NCBI GenBank assembly: GCA_964440525.1
Contig: CAYTTC010000086.1
Coordinates: 1 to 13,840 of the forward strand
Reading direction: 5' to 3'
Source: DASWJZ01 sp964440525
GTDB lineage: Bacteria; Pseudomonadota; Alphaproteobacteria; Rhizobiales; Afifellaceae
Length of the DNA stretch: 13,840 nt
Shown: positions 6,550 to 12,935 of the stretch, piece by piece
Position numbering within the stretch: the first letter of the stretch is position 1
Layout: each line of letters opens with the position of its first letter
Position numbers and translations under genes: made by a program
The notes under the pieces: model-generated
Databases searched by the model: none
What the model saw: only the letters and a program-made list of their open reading frames with translations
Told to the model about the DNA's origin: nothing

Positions 6550-6969
6550 CTATCGAAGGCGCCCCGCCCCTGCTAATAGCGCCAGCCGGCGCAATTCCCG
6601 GGCGCGCGCCTCAAGCGCGGCGATCTCGCGCGGGTCGCTTGCCGCCGCGCGCCGCTCAGCAATCAACGTCAACTCGGCCTCGAGCGCCTGTACCTCGGCC
6701 AGGCTGCGCGGTTCGCCGCGCATGGCAAGCCGCGCAGTCTGCTCCGACTGAAATGCATCCGGAAACGGCATCGCGTCACCCGTCTCGGCCAGTGCACGCA
6801 TCTCCGCGACCGCCGCGGCGCGTTCCGCGTCGGCGTCGACGACAGCGACCGGCTCTCCCTCGGGATCGAGACCGGGAACGCCGACGCAACCCGAGAGCGC
6901 AAGCGCAAGGCTCGAGGCCGCCAGCAACGCTCTAAGGCCTGGAGCCGCCCTGTCCCCTCGCGAATTCAT
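6550..6969 (-). CDS. Putative lipoprotein of unknown function (139 aa)
   Basis: The N-terminus is a type II signal peptide: basic residues (MNSRGDRAAPGLR), a hydrophobic core (ALLAASSLALA) and the lipobox LSGC with Cys28 as the lipidation site. No Asp follows the Cys, so outer-membrane sorting is expected by the usual rule. The mature part is about 111 residues and mostly Ala/Glu/Arg-rich helix. From about residue 55 it reads 'AEMRALAETGDAMPFPDAFQSEQTARLAMRGE', then a predicted coiled-coil stretch (EVQALEAELTLIAERRAAA...EIAALEARARELRRLAL) to the end. I recall unnamed rhizobial proteins with a similar 'PDAFQSEQTARLA' segment. The ATG at 6969 is chosen because it gives a tidy signal peptide. 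A GTG six codons upstream (6987) is possible. It is divergent from phaC and 40 bases ahead of alaC, so it probably leads that operon. Confidence 0.8.
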   Translation of the reverse strand: MNSRGDRAAPGLRALLAASSLALALSGCVGVPGLDPEGEPVAVVDADAERAAAVAEMRALAETGDAMPFPDAFQSEQTARLAMRGEPRSLAEVQALEAELTLIAERRAAASDPREIAALEARARELRRLALLAGAGRLR

Positions 6970-7022
6970 CCTGCACCACCGGAACACACTGTTTACGGCC
7001 GGAAATCTGACCTTCTGGCGTG

Positions 7023-7037
7023 TTATAGTTCCTATAA
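7023..7037. promoter_or_regulatory. Perfect palindrome TTATAG-TTC-CTATAA in the lipoprotein/phaC divergent region
   Basis: The arms TTATAG (7023-7028) and CTATAA (7032-7037) are exact inverted repeats around a TTC centre. The palindrome overlaps the -10 box proposed for phaC and, on the other strand, a TATAAC that could be the -10 of the lipoprotein operon. It could be an operator for a dimeric regulator or simply two back-to-back -10 elements. I do not recognise it as a known binding site. Confidence 0.5.
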
Positions 7038-7038
7038 T
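7033..7038 (+). promoter_or_regulatory. Candidate -10 box (TATAAT) for phaC
   Basis: This is an exact TATAAT 11 bases before the ATG at 7050. No convincing -35 lies 16-18 bases upstream (ACCTTC at 7010-7015; CTGACC at 7007-7012 is 20 bases away). If it is used, transcription would begin near 7045, leaving a 4-5 base leader for the ATG at 7050 or about 35 bases for the ATG at 7080. Confidence 0.5.
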
Positions 7039-7049
7039 GAGCCTCGAAT

Positions 7050-8909
7050 ATGACTAAGGCCCGAAAGTTTCGAGCGAAAATGGCGGCAGCGGACGACAAG
7101 CAGCCACGCGATGAAGTGCGCCCGGCGACCTCCCCTTACATGGTGCGGGACCCGGAGGCTTTCGCGCGCAATATCGCGCGAGCGGTCGAACAGGGCGGTC
7201 GCGCGCTCGCGGCCTATCTGAAGCCACACGAAGAGGGAAAGCCCGCCGATCTCATCGCCGAGGCAACAACCGAAGTCGTCAAGACGCTCAGTCGGATAGG
7301 TGAATATTGGACGTCGGACCCCGCCCGCCTCATGGAGGCGCAGACCCGCCTCTTCGCCAGTTATTTCACCATCTGGCAGAGTGCCATGGCGCAGGCTGCC
7401 GGCAACAGCATCCTATCTGCCCAGCCAATCCCCGGCGACCGGCGCTTCAGCGACCCGGACTGGACCGAAAATCCGATGTTCAGCGCGCTGAAGCAGCTCT
7501 ATCTGGCGACCACGCATTGGGCGGAGCAACTCGTGGACGAGGCCGAGGGCGTCGACGAGACGACCCGCCACAAGGCTCATTTCTATCTCCGCCAGATCAA
7601 CAATGCGCTGTCACCCACGAACTTCGTCTTGACCAATCCGGAGGTGCTGAAGATCACGGCGGCGAGCAACGCCGAGAACCTTGTAAGAGGCATGCGCATG
7701 CTTGCCGAGGACGTGGAGTCCGGACGGGGCGTGCTCCTCCCGCGGCAGTCCGACACGACGGCCTTCAAGCTCGGCGAAAACCTCGCGACGACGCCCGGCA
7801 AGGTCATCTTCCGGAACGCCGTCTGCGAGGTCCTCCAATATGCGCAGACGACCGACACGATATTGAAGCGCCCGCTGCTGATCATCCCGCCGTGGATCAA
7901 CAAGTTCTACGTGCTCGATCTCGTGCCGGAGAAATCGCTGATCCGTTGGCTGGTGGACAAGGGCCACACGGTGTTCGTCGTCTCCTGGGTGAACCCCGAC
8001 GACCGGCATGCCGATCTGGGCTTCGAGCAGTACATGACCGAGGGTATTTTCGCGGCGCTCGACGTTATCAAGAAGGCGACCGGCGAGAGGACGGCGAACG
8101 CCGTCGGCTATTGCGTCGGTGGAACGCTCCTGACGATCGCGCTCGCCCATATGGCGGCGTCCGGCGACGACCGGATTGCCAGCGCGACCCTGCTCACCGC
8201 GCAGATCGACTTCGAGTATGCCGGCGACCTGAAGATCTTTGCCGACGCCGACCACATTGCGAGCGTCGAGGCGGAGATGAAGAAGACCGGCTATCTCGAA
8301 GGCTCCAAGATGGCCACCGCCTTCAATCTCCTGCGCTCCAACGACCTCATCTGGCCTTATGTCGTGAACGACTATCTGAAGGGCAAGGAGCCGCTTCCCT
8401 TCGACCTCCTCTACTGGAACGCCGACGCGACCCGCATGCCCGCCGCGAACCATTCGTTCTATCTGCGCAACTGCTATCTGGAGAACAACCTCAGCGAGGG
8501 CCGCGTCACGATCGCCGGACGCAAGATCGATGTCTCCAAGGTCACAGTCCCGGTCTACAACCTCGCCACCAGGGAAGATCACATCGCGCCGGCGAAATCG
8601 GTCTTCACCGGGTCTGCCTTCCTTGGCGGGCCGGTCCGCTTCGTGCTCTCCGGTTCCGGCCACATTGCCGGCGTGGTGAACCCGCCGTCGCGGCGAAAGT
8701 ATCAGTATTGGACCGGCGGCAAGCCCGAGGGATCCCTGGAGGACTGGCTTAAGAGGGCCGAAGAGCATCCCGGATCGTGGTGGGATGACTGGCAGGCCTG
8801 GCTGCAGGCGCTTGACAAGACGCGCGTCAAAAAGAAGCGGCGCCCCGGCGGCGGCAAGCTCAAGCCGATCGAAAACGCCCCCGGTTCCTACGTCATGGCA
8901 CGCGCCTGA
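7050..8909 (+). CDS. phaC: Class I poly(3-hydroxyalkanoate) synthase PhaC
   Basis: PhaC polymerises (R)-3-hydroxyacyl-CoA, typically 3-hydroxybutyryl-CoA, into PHA storage granules. At 619 residues it has class I size. It has the N-terminal domain to about residue 270 (DPEAFARNIARAVEQGG, then SDPDWTENPMFSALKQLYL at 134-152), then an alpha/beta-hydrolase catalytic domain: PLLIIPPWINKFYVLDL (275-291), VSWVNPDDRHADLGFEQYM (311-329), the lipase-like box GYCVGG (353-358, nucleophile Cys355), Asp510 in TREDHIAP and His538 in SGSGHIAG. The triad is complete. 'SWWDDWQAWL' near the C-terminus is also typical. The start is uncertain: neither ATG 7050 nor ATG 7080 has a strong ribosome site, and conservation begins only near residue 30. 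It is divergent from the lipoprotein-alaC operon. No phaA, phaB, phaP or phaR is in the window. Confidence 0.97.
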   Translation: MTKARKFRAKMAAADDKQPRDEVRPATSPYMVRDPEAFARNIARAVEQGGRALAAYLKPHEEGKPADLIAEATTEVVKTLSRIGEYWTSDPARLMEAQTRLFASYFTIWQSAMAQAAGNSILSAQPIPGDRRFSDPDWTENPMFSALKQLYLATTHWAEQLVDEAEGVDETTRHKAHFYLRQINNALSPTNFVLTNPEVLKITAASNAENLVRGMRMLAEDVESGRGVLLPRQSDTTAFKLGENLATTPGKVIFRNAVCEVLQYAQTTDTILKRPLLIIPPWINKFYVLDLVPEKSLIRWLVDKGHTVFVVSWVNPDDRHADLGFEQYMTEGIFAALDVIKKATGERTANAVGYCVGGTLLTIALAHMAASGDDRIASATLLTAQIDFEYAGDLKIFADADHIASVEAEMKKTGYLEGSKMATAFNLLRSNDLIWPYVVNDYLKGKEPLPFDLLYWNADATRMPAANHSFYLRNCYLENNLSEGRVTIAGRKIDVSKVTVPVYNLATREDHIAPAKSVFTGSAFLGGPVRFVLSGSGHIAGVVNPPSRRKYQYWTGGKPEGSLEDWLKRAEEHPGSWWDDWQAWLQALDKTRVKKKRRPGGGKLKPIENAPGSYVMARA

Positions 8910-8973
8910 GCCGCTGTGCGTCAGTCCAGGCGCGCCGCCGCTGCCGTGCTTGAAAAGCCGCGATCGCACGTAA

Positions 8974-8991
8974 GTGGCTTTGGGAAACCAC
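8974..8991 (+). terminator. Possible weak terminator or 3' hairpin after phaC
   Basis: GTGG-C-TTT (8974-8981) can pair with AAA-CCAC (8985-8991), giving a 7 bp stem with one bulged C and a GGG loop, 65 bases past the phaC stop. No T-run follows, so intrinsic termination is doubtful. Confidence 0.3.
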
Positions 8992-9023
8992 CTGTCGAAA
9001 TTGCCGATCCCCGGTGCTTGCCA

Positions 9024-9038
9024 TGCCGCGCCGCGGCA
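9024..9038 (+). repeat. Perfect 7+7 GC palindrome before the exported paralog pair
   Basis: TGCCGCG and CGCGGCA flank a single C. The element lies 35 bases before the ATG at 9074, in the 164-base gap after phaC. It could be an operator, a leader hairpin or a chance GC repeat. No clear promoter boxes were seen beside it. Confidence 0.4.
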
Positions 9039-9062
9039 GCCACAATCGGATCACGATAAAGC

Positions 9063-9068
9063 AAAGGA
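9063..9068 (+). promoter_or_regulatory. Ribosome binding site fixing the start of the first exported paralog
   Basis: AAAGGA ends 5 bases before ATG 9074. This, with the signal peptide beginning at that Met, rules out the upstream in-frame GTG at 9014. Confidence 0.75.
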
Positions 9069-9073
9069 TTCCA

Positions 9074-10210
9074 ATGTCATCGCGCTCCCTCGCTGTGCTC
9101 CTCGCGGGCACTGCCTTTCTCATCGGCAGCTCCTTCCCGGCGGCCGCGATCGAACCTGACGCCGCCGCCAAGGCGCTTGCCGCGGCGCTGGTCAAAGGAA
9201 GCAAAGTCGAAGCGACCTACGATTCCGCCGATTTCGACGGCAGCAATATTGTAATCGAAGGCTTCACCATCTCGAGGACAGCTGAAAAGGAAACGATCAG
9301 CTTCGACGAGGTTGTCATCGAGAGCCCGACGGAAGGCGCCGACGGACTGTTTCAGAGCCCTCGGATCACATTCACCGGCGGCACGCTCACGGGCGATTCG
9401 AACGGAACGATTGGCGAAGCGATGATGACCGAGGTCACGGTTCTCGACGCCGCGCAGCAGACAAGCGGCGGCCTTGGCGACAGCATTCTCTTCCATACCG
9501 CCGAAGCAACCGATCTGAAGGTCACTCGTAAGACCGAGCCGGGCGAGATCACCGCCGACCGCATCTATCTGGAGACGGGCAATGTGGTCGACAACGTCGC
9601 GCAGGACAGCAAGGGTTCTGTTGAGGGCGTCACGCTTCCACCGGAGCTGTTTCCCGACACCGGGTTCAAGCCGGACGCGTTTGGCTATGACAAGCTCGTC
9701 GTCGACGTCACCTGGGACGGCTCGCGCGACATCGCCGCCCGCACCCTGACCATCCGCGACTTCACAGTCAGTATCCTCGATGGCGGCGACCTCTCGGTTG
9801 AAGGCGTGATCGGCGAGCTTCCCGACCCTCGCACGCTGAACGATGCGGCAGCGGCGTCGAATGTCACCAAGACGCAGGTGCATCACCTGACGATCCGCTA
9901 CGATGACGATTCACTGGCCGGCCGTATCCTCGACTTCTTGGCCAAGCAGCAGGGCCTGGCGCGGGCCGACTACGCCAACCAGATCTCCGCCGCCCTCCCC
10001 TTCCTGCTCATCGCCCTCAACAATCCAGCATTCCAGGAGGAGGTCACAACGGCGGTCACCGGGTTTCTGCAAGATCCGCAGTCGCTGACCATCGACATTG
10101 CGCCTGAAGCGCCTGTTTCGGGGGACGACCTCATTGCTCTGGCGAAAACGCAGCCGGGAATGATCCCCGACAAATTGAACGCGTCGGTCACCGCCAATGC
10201 ACCTGAATGA
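9074..10210 (+). CDS. Exported protein of unknown function, short member of a tandem paralog pair (378 aa)
   Basis: I do not recognise a named family. Residues 1-25 are a Sec signal peptide (MSSRSLAVLLAGTAFLIGSS, then FPAAA with likely cleavage before Ile26), so the protein is periplasmic or surface-bound. There is no lipobox and no later membrane helix. The mature chain is rich in alternating beta-strand segments of the type 'SNIVIEGFTISR...ETISFDEVVIES' and 'RTLTIRDFTVSILDGGDLSVEGVIGELP', which resembles AsmA-like beta-repeat envelope proteins, but that is inference. A more helical C-terminal module starts near 275 (LAGRILDFLAKQQGL...YANQISAALPFLLIAL) and ends with 'DPQSLTIDIAPEAPVSGDDLIAL'. 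Three blocks reappear in the next gene: 42-125, 183-250 and 277-375. It is 16 bases from that gene and surely co-transcribed. It lies on the same strand as phaC, with a 164-base gap between them. Confidence 0.88.
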   Translation: MSSRSLAVLLAGTAFLIGSSFPAAAIEPDAAAKALAAALVKGSKVEATYDSADFDGSNIVIEGFTISRTAEKETISFDEVVIESPTEGADGLFQSPRITFTGGTLTGDSNGTIGEAMMTEVTVLDAAQQTSGGLGDSILFHTAEATDLKVTRKTEPGEITADRIYLETGNVVDNVAQDSKGSVEGVTLPPELFPDTGFKPDAFGYDKLVVDVTWDGSRDIAARTLTIRDFTVSILDGGDLSVEGVIGELPDPRTLNDAAAASNVTKTQVHHLTIRYDDDSLAGRILDFLAKQQGLARADYANQISAALPFLLIALNNPAFQEEVTTAVTGFLQDPQSLTIDIAPEAPVSGDDLIALAKTQPGMIPDKLNASVTANAPE

Positions 10211-10211
10211 T

Positions 10212-10218
10212 GGGGAGG
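10212..10218 (+). promoter_or_regulatory. Strong ribosome binding site of the second exported paralog
   Basis: GGGGAGG ends 8 bases before ATG 10227, directly after the stop of the first paralog (10208-10210). It excludes the in-frame ATG at 10197, which lies inside the upstream gene. Confidence 0.8.
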
Positions 10219-10226
10219 TTCGAACG

Positions 10227-12245
10227 ATGATCGGTCGCATTGCAGCCGCTGGATTTTTCCTCTTTGCAGCCGCCGCGCCGGCGATCGCCGATACCGAAAG
10301 CGAAGGTCTGATCCGGGATTTTGTCGCGTGGGTCGATTCCTCGGACGACTGGTCTGCTTCCGCGAGTGTGATCCGCTCGGAGGGCGGCGACACCTTCGCC
10401 GAGGGGATCGTCATTTCGCGCGACGAGCCGCGCATCTCCATCAGCATCGAAGCGCTGCGGCTGAGCGATCTGGAGGCGCGTTCCGGCGGGGGCTTCACCG
10501 CCTCGGAGATCGAGCTGACCGCCGGCGCGGTGCTGACTGATGCCCTCGAAACCTCGATCCCGTCGGCTGCACTGTGGAACATCTCGATGCCGAGCCTGGC
10601 CGATGTCGCGATCGACCCCAGGCACTTGATGACCTCGATTTCGCGCTTCTACAGCGTCGCCGCCGAGGGCGCGCTGGACGAATTGAGCATTCCGGAGGTG
10701 TCGCTCACCCAGCGTGTGCAGGCGCCGGGCACCACCGCCCCCACGGAAATGCACGCTGTCTACCGTGACATATCGTTGACCGAGTTGGCCGATGGTGTGC
10801 TCGGCCACCAGGAGCTTGGGCCGATCTCGGTCAATACCAAAACGCCGGGAGGAGAGGCATTCGAATTTGGCATCGAGAAGATCGAGGCCGACCGCGTGGA
10901 TATCGGCGCGTTCGCGCGGATCCTCGACGCAACCGCGTATCGCGACGGACGCGGCGACAACATCTGGCGGCCGCTATTTTCGCGAGTCATTTACAGCAAC
11001 CTGTCGGGCAACGGAACCGACGGCGCCACCTTCAAGCTCGATGAGGTCGCCATCGAGAACATCGACGGCCGCCAACCGGAAAAGCCATTCACTGAGGTGT
11101 GGGACCGGCTCATCGATCCGGAGGTTCCGCAGGACGCCAAGGACGACCTCGCGCTAGAGGCAATGACGACCATGTTCGCGGCCTGGCGGGTTGGAACGAT
11201 CCGGCTCGATGGCGTTTCGATCGACGCGCCGGAGGACAACGGATCCTTCTCGCTGCATGGCGCGACGGTGACGGCGTGGTCGAGCGCGGGCGTCGACAGC
11301 TTCATTCTCGACAATCTGCGCGCCAGTAGCCCGGAGGGATTTCTTTCGCTCCGCTCGGTGGAGCTCGCGGGATTCGTCTCGCCCGACCTGAAGGCGCTGA
11401 TGCGATTTGCGGCGCTGGAAAAGAACCTCGACATTCAGAGGCACGCCGCTGCGATCAAGGAGGCGTTCGCCGCCCTGCCGCGGCTCGCCCATTTCGGCCT
11501 GCACGACGTCGTCGCGGGCAAGAGCGAGACCGACGCCGCCTCCCTGACGGATTTCACGCTGGATTTCCGCGACTGGAACACGATCTACGCCGGCGCCACG
11601 GACATCCGCATCGAGGGGCTCACCATCCCACGCCGTCTGCTCGACCTCGACGCCGACACGACGGCGATGCTGGATACTCTCGGATATGACGACCTTGTCC
11701 TCGGCATATCCTTGTCGGATCGCTGGGACCCGAACAGTGGCACCGACGATGCGACCTGGGCCTTCAGCCTCAAGGACGCAGCGGACGTCGAGCTATCCTA
11801 TTCGCTGACCGGCATCACCCTCGACTGGCTGATGCGCGCCACCGCCGCGGCCGCCGCGAGCAAGGACAACCATGCGGCGCTGATGGCGATGGTGAACGAT
11901 CTCCGCGTCGCTCGGGTCACGCTCAGCGTCACCGACCGCTCGCTGCTCGACCGCGCCTTCGCCGTCGCCGCCGAGAAACAGGGCCTCAGCGTCGAGGGAG
12001 CGGCCTACCGCGAGCAGATGCGCGCGGCGCTGCCCTTCATCATCTCGGCGGCGGTGCCGGCAGAGCTCGCCAAGCTCCTGACCGAGCCGCTGCAGAAATT
12101 CCTCGCCGGCGGCCAGATGCTTTTCGCCGACGCGGCGCCGCCGACCCCGCTCGGGGTGATGGACCTGATGGCAGCGGCGGCAGATCCCATGGGGCTGCCG
12201 AACCTTCTCAATCTGACGCTGAGATCGGAAGCGCCGGCGCAGTAA
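10227..12245 (+). CDS. Exported protein of unknown function, long member of a tandem paralog pair (672 aa)
   Basis: I have no family name for this protein. A Sec signal peptide covers residues 1-21 (MIGRIAAAGFFLFAAAAPAIA, cleavage before Asp22). The N-terminal block (about 42-120: DTFAEGIVISRDEPRISISIEALRL...ASEIELTAGAVLTD) parallels residues 42-125 of the preceding protein. Residues 462-530 (IEGLTIPRRLL...LGYDDLVLGISLSDRW) match its 183-250 block, which reads VEGVTLPPELF...FGYDKLVVDVTWDG. Residues 570-668 (LLDRAFAVAAEKQGL...YREQMRAALPFII...PTPLGVMDLMA...LNLTLRSEAP) match its C-terminal module. The roughly 300-residue centre (about 150-450) is extra and again reads as beta-strand pairs (FKLDEVAIENID, TIRLDGVSIDAP, FLSLRSVELAGF), with short helices between. 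There are no catalytic motifs, cysteines or membrane helices after the signal. An envelope structural or lipid-handling role is only a guess from the repeat pattern. Confidence 0.88.
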   Translation: MIGRIAAAGFFLFAAAAPAIADTESEGLIRDFVAWVDSSDDWSASASVIRSEGGDTFAEGIVISRDEPRISISIEALRLSDLEARSGGGFTASEIELTAGAVLTDALETSIPSAALWNISMPSLADVAIDPRHLMTSISRFYSVAAEGALDELSIPEVSLTQRVQAPGTTAPTEMHAVYRDISLTELADGVLGHQELGPISVNTKTPGGEAFEFGIEKIEADRVDIGAFARILDATAYRDGRGDNIWRPLFSRVIYSNLSGNGTDGATFKLDEVAIENIDGRQPEKPFTEVWDRLIDPEVPQDAKDDLALEAMTTMFAAWRVGTIRLDGVSIDAPEDNGSFSLHGATVTAWSSAGVDSFILDNLRASSPEGFLSLRSVELAGFVSPDLKALMRFAALEKNLDIQRHAAAIKEAFAALPRLAHFGLHDVVAGKSETDAASLTDFTLDFRDWNTIYAGATDIRIEGLTIPRRLLDLDADTTAMLDTLGYDDLVLGISLSDRWDPNSGTDDATWAFSLKDAADVELSYSLTGITLDWLMRATAAAAASKDNHAALMAMVNDLRVARVTLSVTDRSLLDRAFAVAAEKQGLSVEGAAYREQMRAALPFIISAAVPAELAKLLTEPLQKFLAGGQMLFADAAPPTPLGVMDLMAAAADPMGLPNLLNLTLRSEAPAQ

Positions 12246-12408
12246 AAGCACCCGGCCATAGGAGCGCCGCCGCCGCTGCCCGGCTCACTCCGGCTTCGTC
12301 ACCGCGTGCTCGGCCGTTCCGGCGACATCACGGGGTTATCGCTGGCGCCTCACCCGCAAGCGCGCGATGCTCGGCTGGGAGGCGGGGCAGGTCGTGGCGG
12401 CGTAGGGA
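12246..12408. other. Convergent intergenic gap with no recognised feature
   Basis: These 163 bases separate the stops of the second paralog (plus strand) and the acetyltransferase (minus strand). I see no intrinsic terminator with a T-run, only 4 bp GC stems. On the plus strand a start-less frame ends at 12405 with 'GYRWRLTRKRAMLGWEAGQ' (12334-12390). It could be the decayed tail of a lost gene, but is more likely chance. Confidence 0.4.
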
Positions 12409-12927
12409 TTACACCCGCTTCCAAAAAATCGTCGTGTCGCAGAACCCGCCGCTTGGCCACATCGCGTAATCCGGAATGACACCGGTGCGCTGCCAGCCGC
12501 CGCGCGCATAAAGCCGCTCGGCGTCACCGCTAGCGGTGTCGAGCACGAGCAATGTTCGTTCCCTCGCCTTCGCTTCCGCCTCTGCACGCGCCATCAGCGC
12601 CGCACCGATGCCGCGCGCGCGTGCGGAACGATGCACCAGCAGTTTGCTTACGTCGGCGCGATGCGGCTGGTTTGGTGGCATGTCGAGGCCGAGCTGCACG
12701 GTGCCGACGATGTGGCCGTTGTCCTTCGCGGCGATCAGTACCGTTTCACCGCGCTCGACGGCGGCGACGACTTTCCGGAAATACGCCACCGCATCGTCGT
12801 GGCTAAACGGATGCATGAAGCTGACCGATGCGCCGCCTGCGACGCAATCGGTCAGAACGTCGGCAAGTTCGCCGATCGCGGCATTCGCCGCGGCAGCATC
12901 AAGGACGATGATGTCGGATTCAGTCAT
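12409..12927 (-). CDS. GNAT-family N-acetyltransferase, similar to tabtoxin-resistance protein (TTR) (172 aa)
   Basis: The protein is predicted to move an acetyl group from acetyl-CoA to a small-molecule amine; the substrate is unknown. The GNAT core is clear: VGTVQLGL (74-81, strand before motif A), ADVSKLLVHRSARARGIGAALM (91-112, with R-G-I-G-A as the CoA pyrophosphate loop), TLLVLDTASGDAERLYARGGW (125-145, motif B) and GVIPDYAMWPSGGFCDTTIFWKRV to the end. From memory, Pseudomonas TTR shares the N-terminal 'GGASVGFM', the 'VQKLMVLPSARGRGLG' segment and the 'LDTEAG...GELPGY...TAIYFKTL' tail, so this is a TTR-like subgroup. That does not show tabtoxin activity. The ATG at 12927 is 8 bases after the aspS stop, with GAGAG 5 bases upstream, so it is the second gene of an aspS operon. 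The frame stays open into aspS but that extension is not family-like. Confidence 0.9.
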   Translation of the reverse strand: MTESDIIVLDAAAANAAIGELADVLTDCVAGGASVSFMHPFSHDDAVAYFRKVVAAVERGETVLIAAKDNGHIVGTVQLGLDMPPNQPHRADVSKLLVHRSARARGIGAALMARAEAEAKARERTLLVLDTASGDAERLYARGGWQRTGVIPDYAMWPSGGFCDTTIFWKRV

Positions 12928-12935
12928 GGCGACTC

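Noticed and set aside
6977..7015. ECF/EcfG-type (GGAAC-N-CGTT) or TTGACA promoter ahead of phaC
   Set aside because: GGAAC occurs at 6981 but no CGTT at the right distance, and no -35 with proper spacing to the TATAAT was found.
7307..8752. 481-codon plus-strand frame inside phaC
   Set aside because: Alternative frame of phaC with charged low-complexity translation and no family features.
7611..8969. 452-codon minus-strand frame opposite phaC
   Set aside because: Antisense shadow. The plus-strand frame has the full PhaC catalytic triad.
8949..8976. Heat-shock-like promoter (CTTGAA) after phaC
   Set aside because: The -35-like CTTGAA is present, but no CCCAT-type or TATAAT-type -10 follows at acceptable spacing.
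12262..12405. Possible remnant gene ending in GYRWRLTRKRAMLGWEAGQ
   Set aside because: No start codon or ribosome site, short, and no family recognised. It is listed only as a note on the intergenic gap.
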